From the NCBI RefSeq assembly GCF_009866655.1, contig NZ_CP047420.1:3038001-3102000 (forward strand): DNA of 64,000 bases, in the 5' to 3' direction. The translations under genes were made by a program, and so were the position numbers. This DNA is from Rathayibacter sp. VKM Ac-2804 (lineage in GTDB: Bacteria > Actinomycetota > Actinomycetes > Actinomycetales > Microbacteriaceae). Positions within the stretch are counted from its first letter, which is position 1, and the number at the start of each line of letters is the position of its first letter. This document shows positions 9,418 through 16,545 of this stretch, in pieces. Under the pieces are notes generated by a model. That model made no database searches, was not told the origin of the DNA, and saw nothing but the letters and a program-made list of their open reading frames with translations.

Positions 9418-10238
9418 CGGTGGCCTCCGCCGATGAGCACCGTGCCGGCGACGCCCCCGTCGGCCACGCCCCTGCCGGTGACGCTCGCGTCGTGATCGAG
9501 TGCCGGGGTCTCGGGATCCGGTTCCGGCGGAACCGCCGCGGCCGTCGCTCCTTCAAGGACCTCTTCGCCGGCGGTTCGCGCCGGTCGCGGCCCGGCGAGT
9601 TCTGGGCGCTGCGCGGGCTCGACGTGCGGGTGCACGCGGGCGAGGCGATCGGCGTCGTCGGCCGCAACGGCCAGGGCAAGTCGACGCTGCTGAAGCTCGT
9701 CGCCGGCGTCGTGCTTCCCGACGAGGGCGTGGTCGAGGTGCGCGGCGGCGTCGCCCCGCTGATCGAGATCACCGGCGGCTTCGTCGCCGATCTCAGCGTC
9801 CGCGAGAACGTCTACCTCACCGCCGGGCTGCACGGCATGTCCAAGCGCGAGGTCGACGACCGCTTCGACTCGATCATCGAGTTCGCCGAGATCGGCGACT
9901 TCCTCGACACCCCGTACAAGCACCTCTCCAGCGGGATGAAGGTGCGGATCGCCTTCTCGGTGGTGTCGCGGCTCGAGGAGCCGATCATCCTCGTCGACGA
10001 GGTCCTCGCCGTCGGCGACAAGGCCTTCCGCGAGAAGTGCTACGCCCGGATCGAGGAGCTCCTCGCGGCCGGCCGGACGCTGTTCTTCGTCTCGCACAAC
10101 GAGCGCGACCTCCGCCGCTTCTGCACCCGCGGGCTCTACCTGGACAAGGGCGCCCTGGTGCTCGACGGACCGATCGATCAGGTTCTGGCCCGGTATTCTG
10201 AGGACTACGCGCCGAAAGCGCAGCCCGCCGCGGAGTGA
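9414..10238 (+). CDS. Polysaccharide/teichoic acid ABC exporter ATPase (TagH/Wzt-like)
   Basis: The 274-residue ATPase partner of the permease before it. Features are Walker A GRNGQGKST, the polysaccharide-exporter stretch GVAPLIEITGGF, signature LSSGMK, Walker B ILVDEVLAVGD and the switch His in FVSHN. The extended region before Walker A (RRSFKDLFAGG) is typical of Wzt/TagH. There is no C-terminal sugar-binding domain, so it belongs to the short TagH/Wzt class that recognises a finished or carrier-linked chain rather than a chain-end modification. Translationally coupled to the permease. Confidence 0.92.
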   Translation: MTVASADEHRAGDAPVGHAPAGDARVVIECRGLGIRFRRNRRGRRSFKDLFAGGSRRSRPGEFWALRGLDVRVHAGEAIGVVGRNGQGKSTLLKLVAGVVLPDEGVVEVRGGVAPLIEITGGFVADLSVRENVYLTAGLHGMSKREVDDRFDSIIEFAEIGDFLDTPYKHLSSGMKVRIAFSVVSRLEEPIILVDEVLAVGDKAFREKCYARIEELLAAGRTLFFVSHNERDLRRFCTRGLYLDKGALVLDGPIDQVLARYSEDYAPKAQPAAE

Positions 10239-10303
10239 CGGCAGGTCGAGCCGGAGCGTTCGGCTCCGCGCTCCTCGGATCCTCACGACGCAGGAGTGCA
10301 GAC

Positions 10304-11791
10304 ATGTCCTCGAAGAAGGACCGCAAGGACCGCGACGAGCTCGAGCAGGCCGGCAGTGCCGGCGTCGAGAACGCGCAGCTGGCCCGAGTGCTCGATCGCG
10401 TCCTCGCCGTGCAGCGCCCGGCGGTCCTCGCGAACATCCGGGCCCTGCGCCGCCGCCGCCCGAACGCGACTCCCGAGCAGCTGATCACCTCGCTCGAGCG
10501 GCAGTACCTCTCCAGCGTCGCCGCCGGAGGCGCGGCCATCGGAGCGACCGCGGTCGTCCCCGGCATCGGCACCGCCGCCTCCGTGGCCCTCTCCGGCGCC
10601 GGCGCCATCGGCTTCCTCGAGGCGAGCGCCCTCTTCGCGCAGTCGGTGACCGAGGTGCACGGCATTCGCCTCGAGGACCCGGACCGCGCCCGCGCCCTCG
10701 TGCTCACGCTGATGATGGGCTCCTCCGGCAGCGAGCTGGTGCGCCAGGTCGCCGGGCACGCCACCGGGACCAGCACGGGGATGAACCAGTACTGGGGCTC
10801 GGTGGTGACCAAGGGGCTGCCGTCGTTCCTCGTCGGGGAGCTCGCCGACCGGGCCAAGAAGTCGTTCGCGAAGCACTTCCTCGCGCAGCAGAGCGCCGGG
10901 CTGGTCGGCCGGGCGATGCCGTTCGGGATCGGCGCCGCGCTGGGCGGGGTCGGCAACGCGATGCTCGGCCGCAAGGTCGTGCAGAGCGCTCGGGACGCCT
11001 TCGGGCCGGCCCCGCGCGAGTTCGGGAACGTCTTCGTGCTCCCGCCGACGAGGGCGGAGCGGAAGGCGCTGGCCGCCGGTGCCGACCCGCTCGAGCTCTA
11101 CGTCCGCGACTACGGCGGCACCGGCGAGAAGGTCGCGCTGCTGCTGCACGGCCTCGGCTCGGACTCGCGGATCTGGTACGCGCTGGTGCCGACGCTGCAC
11201 GAGCACGGCTACCGCGTCGTCGCGCCGGATCTCGCCGGCCACGGCGGATCGCCGAAGTCGCCGGCCTACTCGGTCGAGCACTGGGCGGAGGACGTGCGCG
11301 CCTCGGTGCTGCAGTCGCCCGACCTGATCGTCGGGCACGGCCTCGGCGCGGTCGTCGCCGCGCGGCTCGCCCCGGACTACGGCGCCGAGCGGCTGATCCT
11401 GCTCGACCCCGCCTTCTCCGACGCGAAGGGCCTCACCAGCGCCCTGCGCCGCGGGGGCTCGATCGCGCACGTCGAGAAGGGCGACGCCGACGAGCTGCGC
11501 CACCGCCACCCGATCTGGACCGACGAGCAGATCGAGCTCGACGTCTCGGCGCACGCACTCTGGGACCCGGAGTCCGCCTCCGGCCTGACGGCGCGCGGTG
11601 CGGCCGACGCTCCCGACGTCTTCGCGGTGCCGACGCTCGCCGTGCTGCCGGAGGACCCGCTCGGCCACTCCTCGCTCAGCGGCGTGCTCGCCGACCACGG
11701 CGCCGAGGTGCGCACGGTCCCCGGCGCCGGCGCCTCGATCCTCCGCGAGGACCGCGCGGCGCTCATCGCGGCCCTCGCCGACCGCCTCTAG
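10304..11791 (+). CDS. Alpha/beta hydrolase fold protein lacking catalytic Ser and His, fused to a Gly/Ala-rich N-terminal domain
   Basis: A 495-residue fusion. Residues 1-65 are polar and helical. Residues 70-230 hold Gly/Ala-rich hydrophobic stretches (73-115 and 198-222) that resemble EcsC/DUF697-type membrane-associated domains. An alpha/beta hydrolase fold runs from about 262 to 495. The oxyanion HGLG (282-285) and strand segments are normal. However, the nucleophile elbow reads GHGLG (344-348), with Gly346 where Ser is expected, and the usual GAGH near the end reads GAGA (Ala477). Two of three triad residues are therefore missing, and ordinary hydrolase activity is unlikely. The start is ATG at 10304 with CAGGAG upstream; it follows the exporter ATPase by 65 bases. 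Confidence 0.85.
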   Translation: MSSKKDRKDRDELEQAGSAGVENAQLARVLDRVLAVQRPAVLANIRALRRRRPNATPEQLITSLERQYLSSVAAGGAAIGATAVVPGIGTAASVALSGAGAIGFLEASALFAQSVTEVHGIRLEDPDRARALVLTLMMGSSGSELVRQVAGHATGTSTGMNQYWGSVVTKGLPSFLVGELADRAKKSFAKHFLAQQSAGLVGRAMPFGIGAALGGVGNAMLGRKVVQSARDAFGPAPREFGNVFVLPPTRAERKALAAGADPLELYVRDYGGTGEKVALLLHGLGSDSRIWYALVPTLHEHGYRVVAPDLAGHGGSPKSPAYSVEHWAEDVRASVLQSPDLIVGHGLGAVVAARLAPDYGAERLILLDPAFSDAKGLTSALRRGGSIAHVEKGDADELRHRHPIWTDEQIELDVSAHALWDPESASGLTARGAADAPDVFAVPTLAVLPEDPLGHSSLSGVLADHGAEVRTVPGAGASILREDRAALIAALADRL

Positions 11792-11837
11792 CCCCGGCCT
11801 CTGCGGAATCGAATCGCCGGGGCGATCCGGTTCCCGG

Positions 11838-11874
11838 GTCTCGAGACGCCGCTGCGCGGCTACTCGACCAGCAT
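11838..11874 (+). repeat. Forward copy of the dispersed palindromic repeat
   Basis: A 37-base unit that begins GTCTCGAGACGCC, has an inner hairpin GCCGC-TGC-GCGGC, and ends CTACTCGACCAGCATG. The same unit recurs throughout the window in intergenic DNA (see 15022-15150). Confidence 0.85.
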
Positions 11875-11891
11875 GGAGGGCCGCGGTTCGC

Positions 11892-12014
11892 TCAGCAGGC
11901 CGTCCAGCAGGCGCTGCAGCCGCCGCAGCAGGCGTAGCCGCAGTAGTTGCAGGCGTCGCAGCAGACGCAGCATGCTGATCGAGTGGCGGCCGCGGGGCGC
12001 GTATCGAGATCCAC
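11892..12014 (-). CDS. Candidate Cys-rich mini-protein with two tandem CxxCxxCxxxC motifs
   Basis: Not recognised as any named family. A 40-codon frame runs from GTG at 12014 to TGA at 11892-11894. Residues 15-40 hold 11 cysteines. After an opening CCxCC, the last 22 residues are two back-to-back copies of C-x2-C-x2-C-x3-C (19-29 and 30-40) with aromatic residues at similar places (NYCGYAC, SACWTAC). Every sense codon of the Cys segment ends in G or C, as in real genes here, whereas the other two frames are low-complexity. Against it: the first 14 codons are translated dispersed repeat, no good ribosome site is visible, and the DNA is rich in GCAGG-type repeats. The spacing matches that of [4Fe-4S] ferredoxin motifs, but no function should be assigned. 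Confidence 0.35.
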   Translation of the reverse strand: MDLDTRPAAATRSACCVCCDACNYCGYACCGGCSACWTAC

Positions 12015-12069
12015 CCACCGAACAGACGTCGGTCTCGATACGCCGCTGCGCGGCTACTCGAGCAGCATG
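11971..12069. repeat. Pair of dispersed repeats in inverted orientation
   Basis: A reverse copy (about 11971-12014, degenerate inner stem) and a forward copy (12032-12069, inner stem CCGC-TGC-GCGG) are separated by only about 17 bases rather than the about 47 of the full composite element. With the unit at 11838-11874 they fill most of the 301-base gap between the hydrolase-fold gene and the HhH-GPD gene. Confidence 0.8.
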
Positions 12070-12092
12070 GGCCGCGAGCAGCGCGAGGAGCT

Positions 12093-12689
12093 TCACTTCT
12101 TGGCCTTGGCGGCGGCCTTGGCCGCCTGCTTCGTGGCGCGGACCTTCGCGAGGGACTCGGGCGAGACGATGTCGGCGACCGAGCGGAACGAGTCCTCCTC
12201 GCCGTAGGCGCCGGCGGCCTCGCGCCAGCCGGCGCCCTCGAAGCCGCGGCGCTTGCCGAGCAGGGCGACGAAGATCCGGGCCTTCTGGTCGCCGAAGCCC
12301 GGCAGCGCCTTGAGGCGCGCGAGCACCTCGCGGCCGTCGGGGTCGTCGCGGGTCCAGATCGCCGAGGCGTCGCCGTCCCAGTCGTCGACGATCGCGCGGC
12401 AGAGGGTCTGCACCCGGCCCGCCATGTTGGCCGGATAGCGGTGGATCGCCGGGGGCGTGCGCGACAGCTCGGAGAAGCGGTCCTCGTCGAAGTCCGCGAT
12501 CGCGGCCGCATCGAAGGACGACCCCTCCTCGGCCAGGCGCTGCTCGAGCTTCAGCGGCCCCGAGAACGCCGTCTCCATCGCGACCTGCTGATCGAGCAGC
12601 ATCCCGATCAGCAGGGCGAGCGGGTCGCGGGTGAGCAGCGCGTCGGCGTCGGCGTCGTCGGTGATGTGCAGGGCGGAGTCGGCGGTCAT
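12093..12689 (-). CDS. HhH-GPD-type base excision repair protein
   Basis: A 198-residue protein of the actinobacterial HhH-GPD group, often mislabelled HesB-like. It has the DPLALLIGMLLDQQV helix near the N terminus and a helix-hairpin-helix LPGFGDQKARIFVALLGKR (about 141-159). The Asp following the HhH is expected to be catalytic in the superfamily. I see no C-terminal [4Fe-4S] Cys cluster; the tail is Lys/Ala-rich. The start is ATG at 12689, overlapping the MocR stop (ATGA), so it is translationally coupled to that regulator even though the functions look unrelated. Confidence 0.8.
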   Translation of the reverse strand: MTADSALHITDDADADALLTRDPLALLIGMLLDQQVAMETAFSGPLKLEQRLAEEGSSFDAAAIADFDEDRFSELSRTPPAIHRYPANMAGRVQTLCRAIVDDWDGDASAIWTRDDPDGREVLARLKALPGFGDQKARIFVALLGKRRGFEGAGWREAAGAYGEEDSFRSVADIVSPESLAKVRATKQAAKAAAKAKK

Positions 12690-14134
12690 CCTCCAGGGAT
12701 ACCACGGACGCCGGGACCGCCGCCGAGCATCGCCCGGACGGTGCGGTCGATCGTGCTGAGCGCGGTGGTCAGCTCGAGATCGCTCGCGCTGCCGTAGCCG
12801 AGCACCAGCGCCTCCTCCTCCGCCCGGTCGGCCAGCGCGTAGTCGTCGAGCGGTGCGACGAGGAGCCCCTCCGCCGCGAGCGCCGCCACGACCGCCACCG
12901 CCGAGAGCGGCGCGGGCAGCCCGAGCACCACGTGCAGCCCGCCGTCGAGCCCGCGGGCCGAGCCCCACTCGATCCCCTCGGAGAAGTCGCGGACCAGCCC
13001 GCGCCGATGCGCGTAGCGCCGTCGCGACCGGGTCAGGTGCCGCCGGAAGCCGCCGCCCGCCATGAAGGCGGCGAGCGCCTCCTGCGTCGGACCGGAGACG
13101 GAGGCGTCGCGCTCGGCGTCGACCCCCCGCACCGCCGCGTGCAGCCACGACGAGGGCGGCAGCGCCAGGTACGCCACCCGCAGCCACGGCGACACCGTCT
13201 TCGAGAACGAGCCGACGTGCGCCACTCCCCCGCCGCCGTCGAGCGACGCGAGCGCCGGCAGCGGTGCGCCGACGTAGCGGAACTCGCTGTCGTAGTCGTC
13301 CTCGATCACCAGGAGCCGCTCCGTCGCCGCGCGGCGCACCAGCTCCAGCCGGGCGGCGAGCGCCAGGCGTCCTCCGGTCGGGTACTGGTGCGACGGAGTG
13401 ACGATCACGACATCGGCGCCGCTCGTCGCGAGCGCGTCCAGATCGATCCCGTCGGCGTCGACCGGCACCCCGACGACCTCGTGCCCCTCGGCACTCAGCC
13501 GCCGCCGCACCGCCGGGTAGCCCGGGTCCTCGACGGCGACCCGCACCGAGCGCCCGAGCGCCGCGGCGGCCGCCCGCACCAGCAGGGCGACGGCGTCCGC
13601 GGTCCCGCTCGTCACGAGGACGTCCTCCGCCTCCACGTCGATCCCGCGCGAGCGCCGCAGCTGCTCGGCGACCTGCGCCCGCAGCCCCGCGTGCCCCGCC
13701 GCCGACGGCAGCTCCGAGGGCGGAGCCGAGAGCGCCGGGCGCCAGGCGGCCCGCCACTCGGGCCCGTCGAGGTCGCGCGTGTCCGGCCGCCCCGGCCGCA
13801 GGTCGAGCCGCACGGGCGCCGGCACCACCGCCGACTCCGCTCGTTCCACCCGCGATCGAAGGGGCACGACCACCCCGTCGGCCGCGACGGTCACCGCCGC
13901 GCGCGGGTGCGCGACGAGGTAGCCCTCGCCGACCAGCTGATCGACCGCCGCGACGACAGAGCCGCGCGAGACTCCCAGCTGCTGCGCGAGCACCCGGCTG
14001 GACGGGATCGCCTCCCCGGCCCCGTAGCGCCCGTCGAGCACCGCCGCCCGCAGCGCCTCGGCCAGCCCCGAGCGGACGGAGCCGCGCTCCGGCACGCTCA
14101 GCAGAAGCGGCACTTCGAGATCGCCGGACGCCAT
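12686..14134 (-). CDS. MocR/PdxR-type GntR regulator with aminotransferase-like domain
   Basis: A 482-residue transcription factor. An N-terminal GntR winged helix (about 15-85, with IPSSRVLAQQLGVSRGSV) is joined by a linker to a fold-type I PLP domain. The PLP lysine is in SFSKTVSPWLRVAYL, with supporting DDYDSEFRY and TPSHQYPTGG, so it probably binds PLP. MocR proteins of this type commonly control vitamin B6 genes or the divergent neighbour. Here the divergent neighbour (14214-14882) is a PNPOx-fold protein, which supports B6-linked or flavin/PLP-responsive control. The start is ATG at 14134, preceded by GGGGGAG. Confidence 0.93.
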   Translation of the reverse strand: MASGDLEVPLLLSVPERGSVRSGLAEALRAAVLDGRYGAGEAIPSSRVLAQQLGVSRGSVVAAVDQLVGEGYLVAHPRAAVTVAADGVVVPLRSRVERAESAVVPAPVRLDLRPGRPDTRDLDGPEWRAAWRPALSAPPSELPSAAGHAGLRAQVAEQLRRSRGIDVEAEDVLVTSGTADAVALLVRAAAAALGRSVRVAVEDPGYPAVRRRLSAEGHEVVGVPVDADGIDLDALATSGADVVIVTPSHQYPTGGRLALAARLELVRRAATERLLVIEDDYDSEFRYVGAPLPALASLDGGGGVAHVGSFSKTVSPWLRVAYLALPPSSWLHAAVRGVDAERDASVSGPTQEALAAFMAGGGFRRHLTRSRRRYAHRRGLVRDFSEGIEWGSARGLDGGLHVVLGLPAPLSAVAVVAALAAEGLLVAPLDDYALADRAEEEALVLGYGSASDLELTTALSTIDRTVRAMLGGGPGVRGIPGG

Positions 14135-14213
14135 GGACTCCCCCGCTCTGGACCACTCGACACGTGCTCCCCTGGCATCCTCGCAGATCCAGCCCGGCCG
14201 CGATCCTCGAGCC
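14135..14213. promoter_or_regulatory. Divergent control region between the MocR regulator and the PNPOx-fold gene
   Basis: A 79-base gap that must hold promoters for both genes and probably the regulator's operator. It carries repeated CTGG half-sites (near 14149 and 14172) of the kind seen in some MocR operators. I cannot define the exact site. Confidence 0.3.
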
Positions 14214-14882
14214 ATGGACACTCTCAGCACCACCGACCGCACGCGCGTCACCCGCCTGCGCGACCGCCAGGTCCTCGACCGCGACGCCCTCGACGCCCTG
14301 CTCGACGAGGCCCTGATCGCGCACGTGGCCGTCGTCCGCGACGGGGCCGCGATCGTGCTGCCGATCCTCTTCGCCCGCGATGGTGAGGACCTGCTCCTGC
14401 ACGGCTCCAGCGGCGGCGGCCTCCTGCGCGAGGCCGCCCGCGGCTCGCTGCTCACCGTCGCCGTGACCCTGGTCGACGGCCTGGTCGTCGCCCGCTCCGC
14501 GTTCGACAGCTCGATGAACTACCGCTCCGCGATGATCCTCGGCCGCGCCGAGGCCGTCGAGGGCCCCGGCAAGGCCCGCGCCCTCGACCTGCTGACCGAG
14601 CGCTTCCTCCCCGGCCGCCCCGCCGAGACTCGGCCCAGCACCGCCCGCGAGATCGCCGCGACCCTCGTCCTCCGCCTTCCCCTCGCCGAGGCCAGCCTCA
14701 AGATCCGCGCCGCCGGCCCCTCCGACGACGCCGACCAGACCCCCGGCGTCTGGGCCGGCACCGTCCCCCTGGTCACGCGCACCCTGCCGCCGGTCCCGGC
14801 CTCCGGCTCCGCGCCCGATCTCCCCGCCTCCGCGATCGCCTTCACCGGCACGGTCGACGGCACGCTGCCGCCCTTCCGCTGA
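14214..14882 (+). CDS. Pyridoxamine 5'-phosphate oxidase-fold (split beta-barrel) protein
   Basis: A 222-residue protein of the FMN-binding split-barrel family, closer to the Nim/PNPOx-like group than to biosynthetic PdxH. Visible features are LDEALIAHVAVVRDG and VVLPILFARDGEDLLLHGS (beta strands of the barrel), LVVARSAFDSSMNYRS and a C-terminal LKIRAAGPSDD. It is divergent from the MocR regulator and is its likely target. The start is ATG at 14214; an in-frame ATG at 14133 would place the N terminus inside the divergent regulator gene. Substrate unknown. Confidence 0.88.
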   Translation: MDTLSTTDRTRVTRLRDRQVLDRDALDALLDEALIAHVAVVRDGAAIVLPILFARDGEDLLLHGSSGGGLLREAARGSLLTVAVTLVDGLVVARSAFDSSMNYRSAMILGRAEAVEGPGKARALDLLTERFLPGRPAETRPSTAREIAATLVLRLPLAEASLKIRAAGPSDDADQTPGVWAGTVPLVTRTLPPVPASGSAPDLPASAIAFTGTVDGTLPPFR

Positions 14883-14937
14883 GGCCGCACCTGCAGGAGA
14901 GGACGAGCCTGCTGGCCCGCCCCACTGAGGACGGCGG

Positions 14938-15008
14938 GTCTCGACACGCCCCTCCGGGGCTACTCGACCAGCATGGATGCGCCCCTGCAAGGCCACTCGA
15001 CCAGCACG
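14938..15008 (+). repeat. One full and one decayed forward copy of the dispersed repeat
   Basis: The full unit at 14938-14974 starts GTCTCGACACG, has inner stem CCCC-TCC-GGGG and ends GACCAGCATG. A decayed tandem copy follows at about 14976-15008. The sequence before it (14915-14937) resembles the spacer of the composite element, so this may be half of another composite. Confidence 0.8.
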
Positions 15009-15021
15009 CCTACGGCGCCGT

Positions 15022-15150
15022 CATGCTGATCGAGCAGCCCGCGCAGCGGGCGTATCGAGATCCACCAGCGTCGGAAGACCAGCCTGCAGACCCGCCCTGC
15101 TGAGGACAGAGGATCTCGATACGCCCCTGCGGGGCTGCTCGACCAGCATG
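15022..15150. mobile_element. Composite inverted-repeat element, 129 bp (copy A)
   Basis: A reverse unit (15022-15066) and a forward unit (15113-15150) face each other around a 46-base spacer. The outer ends are CATGCTGATCGAGCAGCCCG and its near-complement, giving terminal inverted repeats of about 38 bp. The same architecture and nearly the same length occur at 27711-27838 and 50109-50237, including a partly conserved spacer. There is no coding capacity, so it would be a non-autonomous MITE or REPIN-like element. With 14938-15008 and 15183-15275 it fills the 424-base gap after the PNPOx-fold gene. Confidence 0.75.
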
Positions 15151-15182
15151 CTGCCGCTGAGGCCCTCCGCCGGGCACGAGGC

Positions 15183-15275
15183 GCGGGTGCGGTGCCTCGT
15201 CGCGGCTCCTGGCTCGGGCCTGGCGGGCGCGCCGCAGGCGCGCGGGAAGGAGCCGCGACGAGGTACCGCACCCGC
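15183..15275. repeat. Long inverted repeat with 28-base arms
   Basis: The left arm 15183-15210 and right arm 15248-15275 match as reverse complements at 27 of 28 positions. They enclose a 37-base loop that itself contains GCGCGCC/GGCGCGC. The sequence is unrelated to the dispersed repeat next to it. It is downstream of the AI-2E family gene and could act as its terminator, although there is no T tract. Confidence 0.85.
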
Positions 15276-15306
15276 GCCGTCGCGCAGCGACGCGCCGAAG
15301 TGGACC

Positions 15307-16458
15307 CTACTTCGTGTCCTGCCTCGGGAACACGACCTTCTGCACCACGATGATCACCGACGCCGCCACCGGGATCGCCACGAGCGCCCCCAGCACCCCC
15401 GCGAGCGTCCCGCCCGCGACGGCCGCGATCACGACGACCGCACCCGGCACGGACACCGCGCGGTTCATGATCCGCGGGCTGAGGACGTACGCCTCGACCT
15501 GCATGTAGACGAGGTAGTAGATCGCCGCGACGAGGGCCGTCACCGGCGAGGCGAGCAGGCAGGCGAGCGAGATGATCACGGCGCCCGAGATGGTTCCGAC
15601 GAGCGGGATCAGCGAGCCGAGGAAGGCGACGCAGGCCAGCAGCGCCGGCACCGGACCGCCGATGATCAGCAGCAGGATGAAGGTCAGCACGCCGTTGACC
15701 GCCGCGAGCGACACCTGGCCCACGACGTAGCGGCCCACCGCGCCGGTGATCTCCTCGCCGACCTCGCGCGCCTTCGGGCGGTGGGAGGCCGGGGCGAAGC
15801 GGTAGGCGACCGACTTCATCGAGCGCAGCGACGCGAGGAAGTAGAGGGTGAGGATGAGCACGATGATCGCGCCGGTCACGCCGCTGGCGATGCCGCTGCC
15901 GACCGCGAGGATGCCGCCGCCGAGCGAGAGCAGGTTGTTGGGGTTGCCGATGAAGCTCTGCACGTTGCCGATGAGCGAGTCGACGTCGACGACACCGCTG
16001 AGCTGCCGCTCGAGGTCGAGCACCCACGGCTGCGAGGCGATGTCGGAGACGATCCGGGGAGCGCTGGTCACGAAGATGGTGAGCTGCTCGATCAGGATCG
16101 GGATGATGTACAGCAGCAGCCCGGCGAAGATCAGCAGCACCGAGGCCAGCACGATCGTGATCGCCAGAGCGCGCGGGATCCTCTTGCTCTCCAGCCAGGA
16201 GACGAGCGGGTCGAGACCGAGCGCGAAGAACAGCGCGACGAAGACGTAGGTGAGCACGGTGCCGAGCGAGACGACGAGTCCGCCGACCACGAGTGCGACG
16301 AGCACGCCGAGACCGCCGAAGAGGCCGATCCGGAACGAGCGGATGGTGAACTGCGGCCGCTCCGGGTCGCTCGACACCACGATGTCGGGCTCCACCGCGG
16401 GCTGGGCCGGCGCAGCGGGGCGCCGGCGGGAGCGGGCGAAGGCGCGCGGGGTGATCAT
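15307..16458 (-). CDS. AI-2E family transporter-like membrane protein
   Basis: A 383-residue protein with the family layout: a cytosolic N terminus, two membrane segments (about 48-90), a large central region including VDVDSLIGNVQSFIGNPNN, then several C-terminal helices with the conserved FLGSLIPLVGTISGAV and YLVYMQVEAYVLSPRIMNR. Family members are thought to be channels or Na+/H+ antiporters, only rarely AI-2 exporters, so the name should not be read as a function. The start is ATG at 16458. Confidence 0.9.
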   Translation of the reverse strand: MITPRAFARSRRRPAAPAQPAVEPDIVVSSDPERPQFTIRSFRIGLFGGLGVLVALVVGGLVVSLGTVLTYVFVALFFALGLDPLVSWLESKRIPRALAITIVLASVLLIFAGLLLYIIPILIEQLTIFVTSAPRIVSDIASQPWVLDLERQLSGVVDVDSLIGNVQSFIGNPNNLLSLGGGILAVGSGIASGVTGAIIVLILTLYFLASLRSMKSVAYRFAPASHRPKAREVGEEITGAVGRYVVGQVSLAAVNGVLTFILLLIIGGPVPALLACVAFLGSLIPLVGTISGAVIISLACLLASPVTALVAAIYYLVYMQVEAYVLSPRIMNRAVSVPGAVVVIAAVAGGTLAGVLGALVAIPVAASVIIVVQKVVFPRQDTK

Positions 16459-16545
16459 GCGTCGAGCGTAGCGGGGCGCGAACGGCCGCCCGTTCCGAGG
16501 CGGAAGGCTTGACGAGGAGCCGCTGCCGGGGCGCTCGCCGGGCCC

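Noticed and set aside
11890..11975. GCAGC/GCAGG-rich stretch as a CRISPR or minisatellite
   Set aside because: There are no fixed repeat and spacer lengths; a protein-coding reading (Cys-rich frame) explains the periodicity better.
14883..15306. An insertion-sequence remnant
   Set aside because: No transposase fragment or target duplication; the stretch is made of small inverted repeats only.
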